A stretch of DNA of 64,000 nucleotides from Vicinamibacterales bacterium. Lineage in GTDB: Bacteria > Acidobacteriota > Vicinamibacteria > Vicinamibacterales > Fen-181. Positions 9,432 to 19,045 of the stretch are shown piece by piece. The translations under genes were made by a program, and so were the position numbers. The DNA lies in the NCBI GenBank assembly GCA_036504215.1, contig DASXVO010000021.1:1-64000 (forward strand), given 5' to 3'. The notes below the pieces were generated by a model that saw only the letters and a list, made by a program, of their open reading frames with translations, was not told the DNA's origin and ran no database searches. Position 1 is the first letter of the stretch, and each line of letters begins with the position of its first letter.

Positions 9432-9860
9432 CTACAGCCGGTCGCCGAGCAGTTGCTCGAGTCTCTCCCGGTAGTTGCGCGTGAGTTTCAGGTCGATGCC
9501 CCCCGTGAGGCGCACGAAGTGTTCGCCCCGTGACGCGGGCACCAACTCCTGAACTCGCTCGAGGTTCACGATGGCCAGCAGGAACACGTTCCACACCGGC
9601 GCGGGCCCGATCCGGCCGCGTTCGAACGGGACGAGCCGAACACCCCAGACCACCAACGGCGTCAGGAGGGCGTTCAGTCCCCAGTTCCCTGCAACACCCA
9701 GGAGGGCGTTGGGCCAATCGTGGTAACCCTTGTACGAGACGTCCACGAGGCCGCGGACAACCAGCAGTGAGCTCCCAACGAGCAGCCAGGACGCCATCAG
9801 CACCAGGGTGAACCTGGCCCAGTGCTGCGTGCGCGACGGGCCGTCCTGCCTGGTCGTCAT
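9432..9860 (-). CDS. Membrane protein with partial LytTR DNA-binding domain
   Basis: This 142-residue protein starts at an ATG preceded by GGGAGG. Two membrane helices (about residues 16-38 and 52-76) resemble the N-terminal sensor of membrane LytTR regulators. The sequence then passes, after only a short stretch, to what looks like the last 45 residues of a LytTR domain (VNLERVQELVPASRG, then VRLTGGIDLKLTRNYRERL). The first half of LytTR and at least one further membrane segment appear to be missing with the frame kept. Full LytTR domains are about 95-100 residues, so DNA binding is doubtful. It is likely co-transcribed with the metallopeptidase. Confidence 0.6.
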   Translation of the reverse strand: MTTRQDGPSRTQHWARFTLVLMASWLLVGSSLLVVRGLVDVSYKGYHDWPNALLGVAGNWGLNALLTPLVVWGVRLVPFERGRIGPAPVWNVFLLAIVNLERVQELVPASRGEHFVRLTGGIDLKLTRNYRERLEQLLGDRL

Positions 9861-9953
9861 CGTCGAGCCTCCCTCGCGTTCCCAGCGGACGGCCATCATT
9901 GTCTGCGTTGTGCGGCCTGGCGGTCCTCTCGGTCGAGGCCGCCGCGGGGGCTA

Positions 9954-11021
9954 CTAGGGGTTCTGTCGCAAGCGGACCTGCTGTGCGTCGGCGAGGTGCT
10001 CCAGGATCCGGGCGGTGTCTTCGATGGAGATGCAGGCGTCCGTGATGCTCTGACCGTAGACGAGATCGCGACCAGCCTCGTAGTCCTGCCGCCCCTCGAC
10101 CAACTGGCTCTCGATCATCACACCGCAGATCTGTCGCGATCCCGACGCCACCTGCCGGCACACATCCTCCGCAACCACTCCCTGCCGGCGATGGTCGCGC
10201 TGGCTGTTCCCGTGCGAGCAGTCCACCATGACCATGCCTGGCAGTCCCCGCCCCGTCAACTGCGCGCACACCGAGTCGACCGTGGTGGCATCGTAGTTCG
10301 GCCCGGTCTGGGCCCCGCCGCGCAGGATCACGTGGCAGGCGTCGTTGCCGGTCGTCTGGAGAATGGCGGAGACGCCCTGCTTGGTCACGCCAGGGAACCA
10401 GTGCTGGTGCCGGGCCGTCACGAGGGCGTCGATCGCCACTTGCGTGTCCCCGTCCGTGCCGTTCTTGAAGCCGACCGGCATCGACAGGCCGGACGCGAGC
10501 TCGCGGTGGACCTGGCTCTCCGCGGTGCGGGCGCCAATCGCGCCCCACGACGTCAGGTCGGCGATGTGCTGTGGGATCTGCGTGTCGAGAAATTCCGAGC
10601 CGGTCGGCAGGCCGAGTTCGTTCACGTCGAGCAGCAGCCGCCGCGCCAGGCGCAGCCCCTTGTTGATCCGGTAGCTGCCGTCGAGATCGGGGTCGTTGAT
10701 CAGACCTTTCCATCCGACCACGGTCCGCGGCTTTTCGAAGTAGGCCCGCATCACGACCACGAGGCTGTCGCCGAGCGGTCTCGCGATGGCCATCAGGCGA
10801 CCGGCGTATTCGAGCGCGGCCGCGGTGTCGTGGATCGAGCACGGACCGACGACGACGATCAAGCGCGGATCGGCACCATGGAGGACGCTCGTGATGGCGG
10901 CGCGAGCCTCGGCCACCACATTCGACGCCTGCTCGCCGAGCGGAAGCTCCTCGAGCAGAATCGCCGGCGGGATCAAGGGCCGGACGTCGCGAATTCGGAG
11001 ATCGTCGGTCGGCCTGAGCAT
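9954..11021 (-). CDS. 3-deoxy-7-phosphoheptulonate (DAHP) synthase, class I
   Basis: This 355-residue enzyme condenses phosphoenolpyruvate and erythrose 4-phosphate, the first step of the shikimate pathway. It has the class I (AroF/G/H) features LIVVVGPCSIHD, the active-site stretch RAYFEKPRTVVGWKG, and NDPDLDGSYRINKG. It also has the lysine/metal strand MPVGFKNGTDGD and VMVDCSHGNSQ. The length matches the family. I chose the ATG at 11021 because the frame upstream is a low-complexity spacer. TrpB2 is encoded 97 bases upstream on the same strand, linking both genes to aromatic amino acid synthesis. I cannot tell which amino acid, if any, inhibits it. Confidence 0.93.
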   Translation of the reverse strand: MLRPTDDLRIRDVRPLIPPAILLEELPLGEQASNVVAEARAAITSVLHGADPRLIVVVGPCSIHDTAAALEYAGRLMAIARPLGDSLVVVMRAYFEKPRTVVGWKGLINDPDLDGSYRINKGLRLARRLLLDVNELGLPTGSEFLDTQIPQHIADLTSWGAIGARTAESQVHRELASGLSMPVGFKNGTDGDTQVAIDALVTARHQHWFPGVTKQGVSAILQTTGNDACHVILRGGAQTGPNYDATTVDSVCAQLTGRGLPGMVMVDCSHGNSQRDHRRQGVVAEDVCRQVASGSRQICGVMIESQLVEGRQDYEAGRDLVYGQSITDACISIEDTARILEHLADAQQVRLRQNP

Positions 11022-11030
11022 GCCATCAGT

Positions 11031-11062
11031 CTCCGTTCCTCGTTCCTCGTTCCTCGTTCTCC
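11031..11062. repeat. Heptad pyrimidine repeat in the aroF-like/trpB2 spacer
   Basis: About four to five copies of a 7-base unit, CGTTCCT, lie between the TrpB2 and DAHP synthase genes. The given strand is pyrimidine-rich and the flanking genes are on the minus strand. The same 7-base periodicity is seen in other spacers of this window. Confidence 0.75.
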
Positions 11063-11118
11063 GTGCACCGTTCGACGTCGTTCGTTCCCCGCCCACGTCG
11101 GCATCGTTTCGTGGCCTG

Positions 11119-12417
11119 CTACAGTCGTCCGCCGAGGAACGCCTCGTACGCGGCCAGATCGAACAGCCCGTGCCCGGACAGGTTGAACACGATAACCCGA
11201 CGCTCGCCCGCCTCGCGCGCCTCGAGCGCGTGACGGACGGCGCTGTGGATGGCATGCGCCGACTCGGGCGCCGGGATGGTGCCTTCCGAGCGGGCGAACT
11301 TCACCGCGCTCTCGAACACCTCCCGCTGGTCGTACGCTTCGGCTTGCACGACGCCCGCGGCCAGCAGGTGGCTGACGATCGGGGAGGAGCCGTGGTAGCG
11401 CAGGCCGCCCGCATGCACCGGCGCGGGCATGAACCGGTGTCCGAGCGTGTGCATCATCATGAGCGGCGTGGTCCCGGCGGTGTCGCCAAAATCGTACTCG
11501 CGCGTACCACGCGTCAGGCTCGGGCACGAAGTCGGTTCCACCGCGATGGCGCGCAATTCCGGGCGCGCACCCGACAGCTTGTCTTTCAGGAACGGGAACA
11601 CGAGGCCGCCGAAGTTGCTGCCGCCGCCGTGACACCCGATCAGGATGTCCGGGTAATCGCCCGCCAGTTCCATCTGTTTCTTCGCTTCCTGCCCGATGAT
11701 GGTCTGGTGGAGCAGCACGTGGTTCAGCACGCTGCCGAGCGCGTATTTCGTGTCGTCCCTCTGGGCGGCGTCCTCCACCGCCTCGGAGATCGCGAGGCCG
11801 AGGCTGCCCGGCGAGCTCGGATCCTCGGCGAGCATCGCGCGCCCGGCCGCCGTCAGGTTCGAGGGACTCGCGACGATCTCGGCGCCATAGGTCTTCATCA
11901 TGATGCGGCGGTACGGCTTCTGGTCGTAGCTGATGCGCACCATGTAGACCATGCACTCCAGGCCAATCAGCCGACAGGCGCAGGAGAGCGCACTGCCCCA
12001 CTGCCCCGCCCCGGTTTCGGTGGCCAGGCGGCGCACCCCTTCCTGCTTGTTCACGTACGCCTGCATGATCGCGGTGTTGAGCTTGTGGCTGCCCACCGGG
12101 CTCACGTGTTCCGACTTGTAGTAGATGCGCGCCGGCGTGTCGAGCGCCTCCTCGAAGGCACGGGCACGGAACATCGGGGTCGGCCGGTAGAGCCGGTAGA
12201 TGTCGCGCACCTCGTCAGGAATCTCGACCATCGGCTCCTGCGACATCTCCTGCGCGATGAGCCCTGACGGGAAGATCGGCGCGAGGGCCTCCGGGCCGAT
12301 CGGTTCACGCGTGACCGGATGGAGCGGCGGCAGCAGGGGCGTCGGCAGATCGGGCGCGATGTTGTAGAAGTGGGTCGGGATTTCGTTTTCGGGCAGCGTA
12401 ATCTTCGTGTCGGTCAC
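11119..12417 (-). CDS. Tryptophan synthase beta-like protein (TrpB2)
   Basis: This 432-residue PLP enzyme of the TrpB2 group converts indole and serine to tryptophan without a tight TrpA partner. The PLP lysine lies in GSHKLNTA (Lys112). [10 protein letters not shown] and the phosphate loop [11 protein letters not shown] are present. The extra N-terminal region ([15 protein letters not shown]) and the length above 400 distinguish TrpB2 from TrpB1. I chose the GTG at 12417 because GAGGGG precedes it. The frame extends further upstream, but the region is shared with the divergent MFS gene. No trpA or other trp gene is nearby. Confidence 0.9.
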   Translation of the reverse strand: MTDTKITLPENEIPTHFYNIAPDLPTPLLPPLHPVTREPIGPEALAPIFPSGLIAQEMSQEPMVEIPDEVRDIYRLYRPTPMFRARAFEEALDTPARIYYKSEHVSPVGSHKLNTAIMQAYVNKQEGVRRLATETGAGQWGSALSCACRLIGLECMVYMVRISYDQKPYRRIMMKTYGAEIVASPSNLTAAGRAMLAEDPSSPGSLGLAISEAVEDAAQRDDTKYALGSVLNHVLLHQTIIGQEAKKQMELAGDYPDILIGCHGGGSNFGGLVFPFLKDKLSGARPELRAIAVEPTSCPSLTRGTREYDFGDTAGTTPLMMMHTLGHRFMPAPVHAGGLRYHGSSPIVSHLLAAGVVQAEAYDQREVFESAVKFARSEGTIPAPESAHAIHSAVRHALEAREAGERRVIVFNLSGHGLFDLAAYEAFLGGRL

Positions 12418-12525
12418 AACAGCCCCTCGGGGGATTGATTGGAGCCCGGCGAACCGGGCGTCGAACGGGAACGCAAGGTGGGGGAGGTCGAAGGATACCA
12501 CGCCTGGGGCGGGTGATAGGATCCA

Positions 12526-13779
12526 GTGGTGACCTCGCCTCCGCCCGTCGCGCCCGACAGACGGCCCGCCCCATTGGTGCCCTTGCGCTGGATCGTCACC
12601 AGTGTGCTCGTGCTCTCAACCGCGCTCAGCTTCCTCGACCGACAGGTGCTCGCCGCACTGGCGCCGGTTCTCAAAGAGCAGTTTCATCTTTCCAACGAGG
12701 GCTACGGCTACATCGTCTCGGCGTTCTCGCTGACGTACGCCGTCTTCGCGCCTGGCGCCGGACTGTTGATCGACCGCGTCGGACTGGGTCGAGGCATCGC
12801 AGCGGTCGTTGGCCTGTGGTCGGCGGCTGCCGCTGCAACCGGACTGGTTGGCGGCCTCGCGGGACTGCTGGCGTGCCGAGCAGCGCTCGGCGCGGCCGAA
12901 TCGGGCGGCATTGCGGGCACGGCCAAAGGGTTCGCCGTGTACCTGGAACCCGGCGAGCGTGCGATGGGCACGGCGCTGAACCAGGTGGGCATCACCCTCG
13001 GCATGGTGGCCGCCCCGCTCTTCGTCGGGTGGCTGGCGGCTTCCTACGGATGGCGTGCGGCCTTCGTCGCCACCGGCCTCGTCGGCTTCGCGTGGATTCC
13101 CCTCTGGGTCCTGACGGTTCGACGCGTGCCGTTGCCGACGACCGCGACCGGCGACACCCCGAGGGCGACGGCGAGCGACCTGGCGCACGACTGGCGGCTG
13201 TGGGGCCTGGCGGTCGCGAACATTCTGATGATGATGGTCTACAGTCTCTGGATGAACTGGACGACCGTCTTCCTCGTGTCCGCCCATCACCTCTCGCCGG
13301 CTGACGCCAATCGCCGCTTCGCGTGGATCCCACCCGTGTTCGCGTCGCTCGGCGGGCTCTTCGGCGGCTGGTACTCGATGCGTCGGGCGCGTGCAGGCAA
13401 CCAGCTCTACGCCGCCCGGCTGCGGGTCTGCGTCGTCAGCGCTGTGCTGCTCACCTGCACCGTCGCGGTGCCGTGGGTGCCAAATGTCTCGGTGGCGACG
13501 GCGCTCATTGGCGCGAGCTTCTTCATGGCTGTCGCCATGAGCGCAAACATCTACGCGATGCCGCTCGACCTGTTCGGCGCGGACCACGCCGCATTCGCCG
13601 TGTCGGTCCTCACCGCATCGTACGGCCTGATGCAAACCGTCGCGTCGCCGCTTTTCGGCAGGCTGATCGACGGGTATGGGTTCGGTCCCGTCTGCGTGGG
13701 GTGCGGCGTCCTGCCGCTCGCGTCCGTGGCGGTGCTGGTTCTCGTGGGCCGTCAGCCGATCCAAGCCGAGCGGGCTTGA
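12526..13779 (+). CDS. MFS transporter (ACS/hexuronate-transporter-like)
   Basis: This 417-residue protein has about 12 hydrophobic helices. The N-terminal helix [17 protein letters not shown] and the loop [10 protein letters not shown] (MFS motif A position) are typical of the anion:cation symporter (ACS) group. So is [15 protein letters not shown] in helix 4, which acts on sugar acids and organic anions. Two adjacent GTG codons (12526 and 12529) could start translation. It is divergent from TrpB2 with about 108 bases between. The substrate is not predictable from sequence alone. Confidence 0.82.
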   Translation: MVTSPPPVAPDRRPAPLVPLRWIVTSVLVLSTALSFLDRQVLAALAPVLKEQFHLSNEGYGYIVSAFSLTYAVFAPGAGLLIDRVGLGRGIAAVVGLWSAAAAATGLVGGLAGLLACRAALGAAESGGIAGTAKGFAVYLEPGERAMGTALNQVGITLGMVAAPLFVGWLAASYGWRAAFVATGLVGFAWIPLWVLTVRRVPLPTTATGDTPRATASDLAHDWRLWGLAVANILMMMVYSLWMNWTTVFLVSAHHLSPADANRRFAWIPPVFASLGGLFGGWYSMRRARAGNQLYAARLRVCVVSAVLLTCTVAVPWVPNVSVATALIGASFFMAVAMSANIYAMPLDLFGADHAAFAVSVLTASYGLMQTVASPLFGRLIDGYGFGPVCVGCGVLPLASVAVLVLVGRQPIQAERA

Positions 13780-13884
13780 TCCGCCCGATTCCATCCCGGG
13801 GCTCCGTCGGTGAAGTCGAAGGGGGCGACCAACGGGGAATGGCGGACAGACGGCAGAGCGGATCGGCTGGCCGCGCCGATTCGG

Positions 13885-14520
13885 CTAGGGCAGGATCGCG
13901 ACCGCCCGCACTGGTGACCCATCCGCCGCTTCGAACTTCAACGGAAGACACGAGAAGAGGAACGTCCTCCCGATGAGCGCGTCGAGGCCGGTCAGGTTCT
14001 CGACGAGGATCATCCCCGCCCGGAAGAACGCGAGGTGATTCCCAAATTCGTCGGCTCCCACTGGGTCGGCCGAAATGGCGTCGAAGCCGACACCGAGAAG
14101 GCCCTGGTCGACGAGCCAGCGCGCGGCGTCGGCAGACAATACCGCGAACCCCGAGAAGTACTGGTCCTGCCCCCAGTAGCGTGACCAGCCGGTGTGAAGG
14201 AGCGCGAACGAACAGCCGGCGACGAGGTCTGCATGCCGGGTGAGCGTCGAGGCTTCGATGGTCGTGTGGCCCGATACGTCGATCACGCACGCCCGGCCGA
14301 CAAAGTGGTCCACGCCGAGCCGGTCGAGCGTCGGAGCGTTCCCCAGCATGTGCGCCGGTGCATCGACGTGCGTCCCGGTGTGCGAGTACATGCTCAGCAG
14401 CGTCTCGGCAAACCCGTTGCGCTCCACGGTGTTCGCCTGGCGGAGCACAGGGGGCTCGGTTCCCGGATAGACAGGCATCGCGGGCCCGATCGTCTGCGTC
14501 AGATCCAGAACGGTCTGCAT
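13885..14520 (-). CDS. Cyclase-family metal hydrolase (kynurenine-formamidase-like)
   Basis: This 211-residue protein has the signature HTGTHVDAPAH (His47, His51, Asp53, His57), the metal site of the cyclase/arylformamidase (KynB) superfamily. The N-terminus DLTQTIGPAMPVYPGTEPP is equally typical. Members hydrolyse N-formylkynurenine or related amides and lactones. No kynurenine pathway genes are nearby, so the substrate is open. It converges on the MFS gene. The next gene upstream ends 25 bases before its start on the same strand. Confidence 0.85.
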   Translation of the reverse strand: MQTVLDLTQTIGPAMPVYPGTEPPVLRQANTVERNGFAETLLSMYSHTGTHVDAPAHMLGNAPTLDRLGVDHFVGRACVIDVSGHTTIEASTLTRHADLVAGCSFALLHTGWSRYWGQDQYFSGFAVLSADAARWLVDQGLLGVGFDAISADPVGADEFGNHLAFFRAGMILVENLTGLDALIGRTFLFSCLPLKFEAADGSPVRAVAILP

Positions 14521-14545
14521 CCCCCCATGGTACGACAGGGTTCGA

Positions 14546-15400
14546 TTACGCCGCCAGTTCGCAGAGCACGTCGACGTCGAACAGCGAAATCGACGAGTGC
14601 CGATAGCCGTCCAGCAGACGAGAAATCCCGGTCAGGTGGGTGGCGCCGACGATCGCGACGCACCGATCCTGCGGCTTGCGATGGCGCAGCACTTTGATCT
14701 GCTCGGTCATGTAGGGCTCGCGCCTCGGATCGTAGACGGCCCGGCGGTAGTGGTCGTTGACCGGGAAACGGTCCCAGTTCGCGACGTTCTCCTCGTATCT
14801 CTCCCGGAGCACGCCGCCCGATTCGTCGTAGTATCCGTCTTGCAGGGCGCGCAGCAGTGCCACGAAACCGCGGAGTCCGTAGTCGAGGGCCGGCTGGTTC
14901 CCGGCAAAGAAGCGGAGGTTCTGGATGGGCGGACGCCCGGCCTCCGGTGAAATCGCCTGTCGGATCGGGTCGATGTTCTCCTCGGGCAAGTCGATGTGGC
15001 ACACCTCCGTACGGGGATGCCGCTCGGCGTACTTCATCGCCACCTTGAGCTCGAAGCCGTAGCAGGCGTTCAGCAGGTGCGCGCCGGCCTCCATCGCCGC
15101 GATGTGCTTGACCGCCCAATCGACGGGGAGCCCCGCGTAGCGCTGCTTGGCCGCTTCGAATGCTGCTGGATCCGCCAGATACTTCTCGGCAGTCCGGACG
15201 TACCTTTCCTGTGCATCCCGGTAGATCGAGTCGGGGTCGAAGTCGAACTGCCCTTCGAAGAGCTTCGCGCGTGCTGCGCTTGTTTCGACGGCAATGATCG
15301 ACGGCTGCAGAGCCTGCAGCACGGTGGCGAGCCGGCTGAAACCATCGAGATCGGCGTGGACGGTGCCGACCAGAACGAGTTCGTTGACATGGACCAACAT
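14546..15400 (-). CDS. TraB/TIKI-like hypothetical protein
   Basis: This 284-residue soluble protein opens with VLVGTVHADLDGFSRL and then PSIIAVETSAARAKLFEG. It ends with CVAIVGATHLTGISRLLDG. The GTVH start, the 'P..IAVE' strand and the final 'H..G' turn are the pattern of the TraB/PrgY and TIKI superfamily, thought to include metallopeptidase-like folds. No membrane segments are visible. The call rests on motif layout, and a structure-based search would be needed to confirm it. It lies just upstream of the cyclase-family gene and may share its transcript. Confidence 0.5.
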   Translation of the reverse strand: MLVHVNELVLVGTVHADLDGFSRLATVLQALQPSIIAVETSAARAKLFEGQFDFDPDSIYRDAQERYVRTAEKYLADPAAFEAAKQRYAGLPVDWAVKHIAAMEAGAHLLNACYGFELKVAMKYAERHPRTEVCHIDLPEENIDPIRQAISPEAGRPPIQNLRFFAGNQPALDYGLRGFVALLRALQDGYYDESGGVLRERYEENVANWDRFPVNDHYRRAVYDPRREPYMTEQIKVLRHRKPQDRCVAIVGATHLTGISRLLDGYRHSSISLFDVDVLCELAA

Positions 15401-15737
15401 ACGCGATCGCCTCCGGCGATCTCCTGGCTGGCCTGACCCAGGCGGTCAACCGGCGGCCAGCTCAGCATTTTCTGCCTGCCGGCCGCCACGGTCTGACACT
15501 GCAATCCCGGCACCAGCGGCGACCTTCTGTTGGCGAAAGGAAATCCCGCGGAAACTGGCTCATGTGTCGGCTGGCCGTCGCCCATTTACGGAAATTGGTG
15601 TCGCTTTGTCGCCTTCGCTGGCACCGACGACGATTGAATGGAGACCGGAACTCGGAGACCAGCTCATCGGGGGATTCGGGAACGTGGGACCGCCCGAGTT
15701 GACGAGCTGGGGCGGCGACGCCGGGAGGCCGCGAGGC
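15401..15737. other. Gap between the TraB-like and hotdog genes
   Basis: About 340 bases. I see no credible gene, RNA or clear terminator. It must contain the promoter of the minus-strand gene that starts at 15400 and the end of the M16/hotdog operon. Confidence 0.45.
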
Positions 15738-16172
15738 TCAGCGCCCGCCCAGCGTCAGGGCGCCGGCTGCCACTACGCGGCCGTCGGCCGTGACCTCACC
15801 CTCGATCTTGACGAGGCCGCCCATCCGGCCGGCGACGCGGGCGGTTGCCTCGAGTACGGCACCGGGTCCGGCGGGTGCTGGAAACTTGAAGCCGCCAAAC
15901 GCGGCGACGCGGAGGCCGCCCGGCTGCGACGCCTGTCCGGCGCATGCGGCCACGCCGCCGGTCTGGGCGAGCAACTCCACCAGGATGATGGCGGGGACGA
16001 CAGGCTGGCCCGGGAAGTGGCCCTGGAAGTACCAGTCCTCGGCATGCGCGACGCGGCGTCCGGTCGCCGACCGACCCGGGACGAGCGCCGTCACGGCCTC
16101 GACCAGACGCATCGGAGGCTCGTGCGGCAGAGCGGCCAGCGCGGCGTCCTCGGGTGTGAGGTCCGGCGTCAT
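15738..16172 (-). CDS. FabZ-like hotdog dehydratase
   Basis: This 144-residue single-hotdog protein has the FabZ active-site segment GHFPGQPVVPAIILVELLAQ. His52 and Glu66 sit at the catalytic positions of 3-hydroxyacyl-ACP dehydratases. The strand FGGFKFPAPAGPGAVLE also fits. Its start codon shares one base with the stop of the M16 gene (TGATG at 16170-16174), so translation is coupled. The frame runs on upstream as a shadow, and this start is fixed by the overlap and the family N-terminus. A role in fatty acid or lipid A chemistry is usual for the family. Its attachment to a peptidase pair is odd and makes the substrate uncertain. Confidence 0.78.
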   Translation of the reverse strand: MTPDLTPEDAALAALPHEPPMRLVEAVTALVPGRSATGRRVAHAEDWYFQGHFPGQPVVPAIILVELLAQTGGVAACAGQASQPGGLRVAAFGGFKFPAPAGPGAVLEATARVAGRMGGLVKIEGEVTADGRVVAAGALTLGGR

Positions 16173-17563
16173 CACCAGTCCGCGTCGAGGTCCGTTCGTT
16201 CGAGCACGAGCGGTTCGCCGAGCCCGAGTTCTGCCAATCCAGGTTCGACCTGGGCGCGGTCGCCCACCAGTGCCACCGTCATCCGATCCGGGTCGAGACG
16301 CTGCGCAGCCGTCGTCACCGCGGCGGCGTCCACCGCGTGGATCGAGGGAATGAACTGCTCGAACGTCTCGGCGGGCAGGTCGAACAGCGCGAGCTGCGCC
16401 AGACCACGTGCCACCTGACCGGCCGTCTCGAACCCGCGAGGATACCCGCGGGTCAGCGACGACCGTGCCAGCGACATTTCCTGCTCGGTGGCAGGCCGGC
16501 ATCCGGCGATCTCGACGATCTCCTTCATCGCTTCGCGGACGGCGGCGGCGGTGACCTTTGTCTGCACCGCCGCCTGCACCGCGAACGGCCCGGCGGCCCG
16601 CCTGAACTCGAAGCCGCTGCGCGCTCCGTAGGTATAGCCCTTGTCCTCTCGGAGGTTCATGTTCAGCCGGCTGACGAACTGGCCGCCGAGGATCGCGTTC
16701 AGCACGAGCAGTGCGTGATAGTCGGGCGTCTGTCGCGGCACGGCCACCTGGGCGATCCGGACTTCGGACTGGGCGGCCCCCGGGCGGTTCACGATCACCA
16801 GCCTGGCGGCCGGTCGGTCCGGAGGTGGTGGCAACTCGGGCACGGTGGGATGCGCGGGAGTGGCCGCTCCCGGCGACCAGGACCCAAACGCGCGCTCGAC
16901 CGCGTCGTACATCTCCTGGTGGGTCGCGTCCCCCACTGCAACGAGCGTGACCGCCGGCGGGCGCCACATGGTCGCGTGGAACGCGGCGACCTCCTCGGGG
17001 CGAAGGCCCTGCAGCGAGCGGGTCGTGCCGAGCGGCAGGTGGCCGTACGGATGGTCGGGATACAGCACGCGGATGAGGGTGCGGTCGGCCACAGCCGGGG
17101 CCAGGTCGCGGAGCTGCATCAGACGGGTGAGCCGCAGGTCGCGCACGCGATCGACGTCGGCGGCAGCCAGCCGCGGCCGGCACACGATCTCGGCCAGCAG
17201 ATCGAGGGCCGCGTCCTTGAAGCGCGAAAGTGTCAGCAGCGACAACACCGTCGCATCCGACCCCACCTCGGTCTCGAGCTGCGCGCCCAGTCGCGACAGC
17301 GCGTCCTCGATCTCGAGCGCCGATCGCGTCCCGCTGCCCTCGTCGAGCAGATCGGCCGTCAGGGACGCCAGGCCCGGCCGGTCGGCCGGATCGCTCGCCG
17401 CGCCGGACGACAGCATCAGCAGGAACGAAAGAACCGGCACCTCGCGCTGCTCGACCGTCCACACGTGCATGCCGGTGGACAGACGGCGCCGGGAAACGAC
17501 GGGAAAATGGAAATCTGGATCCGGGCCAGGCTCCGGCAGGCGCGAACGATCGACGATGGTCAC
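16172..17563 (-). CDS. M16 peptidase-like protein, inactive partner
   Basis: This 463-residue M16 (pitrilysin/processing peptidase) family protein lacks the HxxEH zinc motif. The corresponding place reads RPGLASLTADLLDEGS. It keeps the family's C-terminal signature NMNLREDKGYTYGARSGF. Bacterial M16 peptidases often work as pairs, one catalytic and one that only helps close the chamber, and this is the second kind. It starts at a GTG whose bases overlap the stop of the catalytic gene (GTGA at 17560-17563). It ends overlapping the FabZ-like gene, making a tight three-gene operon. Confidence 0.85.
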   Translation of the reverse strand: MTIVDRSRLPEPGPDPDFHFPVVSRRRLSTGMHVWTVEQREVPVLSFLLMLSSGAASDPADRPGLASLTADLLDEGSGTRSALEIEDALSRLGAQLETEVGSDATVLSLLTLSRFKDAALDLLAEIVCRPRLAAADVDRVRDLRLTRLMQLRDLAPAVADRTLIRVLYPDHPYGHLPLGTTRSLQGLRPEEVAAFHATMWRPPAVTLVAVGDATHQEMYDAVERAFGSWSPGAATPAHPTVPELPPPPDRPAARLVIVNRPGAAQSEVRIAQVAVPRQTPDYHALLVLNAILGGQFVSRLNMNLREDKGYTYGARSGFEFRRAAGPFAVQAAVQTKVTAAAVREAMKEIVEIAGCRPATEQEMSLARSSLTRGYPRGFETAGQVARGLAQLALFDLPAETFEQFIPSIHAVDAAAVTTAAQRLDPDRMTVALVGDRAQVEPGLAELGLGEPLVLERTDLDADW

Positions 17564-18864
17564 GAGCACACCACCTTGGTGGAACCGGCCAGCGCCAGAT
17601 CGAGGCGGCCGCGAGGGACGACGCTCACCGCCACGCGCGGTGCGCGGACGAGGAAACTCGATACGGCCTCTGCCACCGTCGCCGGTGTGGCCGAGCGGTA
17701 GCGCGCGAGATCGCGGTCGAAGAAGCCGGGGTCGCCAACAAAGATGTTGTACTGATTGAGCTGATCCGACTTGCCGCCGAAGCCGCCAACCGTCTGCACC
17801 CGATAGATGAACTGCGCTTCCGCCTGTGCAAGGCTGCGCTCGAGTTCTGAGGCGCTCGGACCATCGGCGGCGACGCGTGCGAGTCCCGCCGTGATCATCT
17901 CGTCGAGTTCCGTGAGCGTGTGGCCCGGCGCGGCGGTCGAGACGAGTTGGAAGAAGCCCGACAGCTCGCGCGACTGTTGCAGGGCCGCCACGTCGGTGGC
18001 AAACCGCTTCCTGTAGACCATCTCTTCGTAGAGGCGCGAGCTCTTGCCCTCGGCCAGGACGTCGGCCGCGAGATCGAGGTCTGCGTCGCCCGGCGCGAAG
18101 ATGGACGGAGACAGCCACGTGAGGTAGAGGCGTGGCAACTCGACCGCGTCTTCGAGGACGACACGGATCTCCGAGACCAGGCCGGCCGTGCACGAGATCG
18201 GCCCGGCCGCCGGGCCCGCGGGAATCGATCCGAAGTAGCCGTCGGCGAGGCGGAGAGCCTCCGCAGTGTCGATGTCGCCCGCCAGCACCAGCGAGGCGTT
18301 GGCCGGGTGGTAGTACCGCGCGAAGAACGCGCGGACATCGTCGAGACTGGCGGCGCGCAGATCCTCCGGGCTGCCGATGGTGAGCCAGTGGTACGGATGG
18401 TCCGGCGGGAACAACGCGGCGACGATCGCCATCGAGGCCATGCCGTACGGACGGTTCTCGTAGTTCTGGCGCCGCTCGTTCAACACGACATCGCGCTGGT
18501 TGCGGAACTTCTCCTCCGTCAGCGCCGGCAGCAGAAACCCCATCCGGTCCGACTCCATCCACAGCGCCAGCTCGAGGCTGCTCGTCGGCACGACCTCCCA
18601 GTAGTTGGTGCGGTCCGTGTTCGTCGAGCCATTCAGCACGGCCCCCGCCTGCTGGAGCGGCTGGAAGAACCCGTGGTCGTAGTGCTCGGACCCCTCGAAC
18701 ATCAGGTGCTCGAACAGATGCGCGAACCCCGTGCGCCCCGGCTGCTCGTTCTTCGAGCCAACGTGATACCACAGGTTGACCGCCACGATTGGACAGCGGT
18801 GGTCTTCGTGTGTCACCACCGAGAGGCCGTTGCCAAGGACGTGTTTCTCAAAGGGAATCTGCAT
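17560..18864 (-). CDS. M16 zinc peptidase, catalytic partner
   Basis: This 434-residue M16 peptidase has the inverted zinc motif HLFEH at residues 49-53 (His49, Glu52, His53). The third ligand Glu130 (in NERRQNYENRPYG) is 77 residues after the catalytic Glu, as expected. The start ATG is preceded by GGGGAG. No signal peptide is evident, so a cytoplasmic or non-classically exported enzyme is possible. It is the first gene of an overlapping trio with the inactive M16 partner and a FabZ-like protein. The substrate is likely small peptides or protein fragments; this is inferred from the family. Confidence 0.9.
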   Translation of the reverse strand: MQIPFEKHVLGNGLSVVTHEDHRCPIVAVNLWYHVGSKNEQPGRTGFAHLFEHLMFEGSEHYDHGFFQPLQQAGAVLNGSTNTDRTNYWEVVPTSSLELALWMESDRMGFLLPALTEEKFRNQRDVVLNERRQNYENRPYGMASMAIVAALFPPDHPYHWLTIGSPEDLRAASLDDVRAFFARYYHPANASLVLAGDIDTAEALRLADGYFGSIPAGPAAGPISCTAGLVSEIRVVLEDAVELPRLYLTWLSPSIFAPGDADLDLAADVLAEGKSSRLYEEMVYRKRFATDVAALQQSRELSGFFQLVSTAAPGHTLTELDEMITAGLARVAADGPSASELERSLAQAEAQFIYRVQTVGGFGGKSDQLNQYNIFVGDPGFFDRDLARYRSATPATVAEAVSSFLVRAPRVAVSVVPRGRLDLALAGSTKVVCS

Positions 18865-18968
18865 CGAGGTCTCCCCTCAACGCTATCACAGTCGGCAGGC
18901 GGCGGCAGATCCCGATCTGCAAATGCAGACTCGCGAAGGAAGAGGGGAGAAGGCAGGCCCCACATCCG

Positions 18969-19003
18969 GCGTTTTTCGTTTTCGATTTCTCCGTTTCCAT
19001 TTA
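18969..19003. repeat. Short pyrimidine-rich heptad-like tract
   Basis: A T/C-rich tract with about five units of a loose 7-base period (TCGTTTT, CGATTTC, TCCGTTT type). It lies between the divergent M16 operon and the MFS gene. It supports placing the MFS start downstream of this tract. Confidence 0.45.
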
Positions 19004-19045
19004 GGATGCATCATCGCGTTCTGCCTCCAGAAAGTTGATTCCCGC

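Noticed and set aside
12616-13794. 392-codon minus-strand frame opposite the first MFS gene
   Set aside because: It is antisense to a well-formed 12-helix transporter, very His/Arg/Glu-rich, and shows no domain.
15401-15737. Possible c-di-GMP riboswitch upstream of the TraB-like gene
   Set aside because: A GAAA-containing stretch was noticed, but the conserved core of the GEMM motif is not present on either strand.
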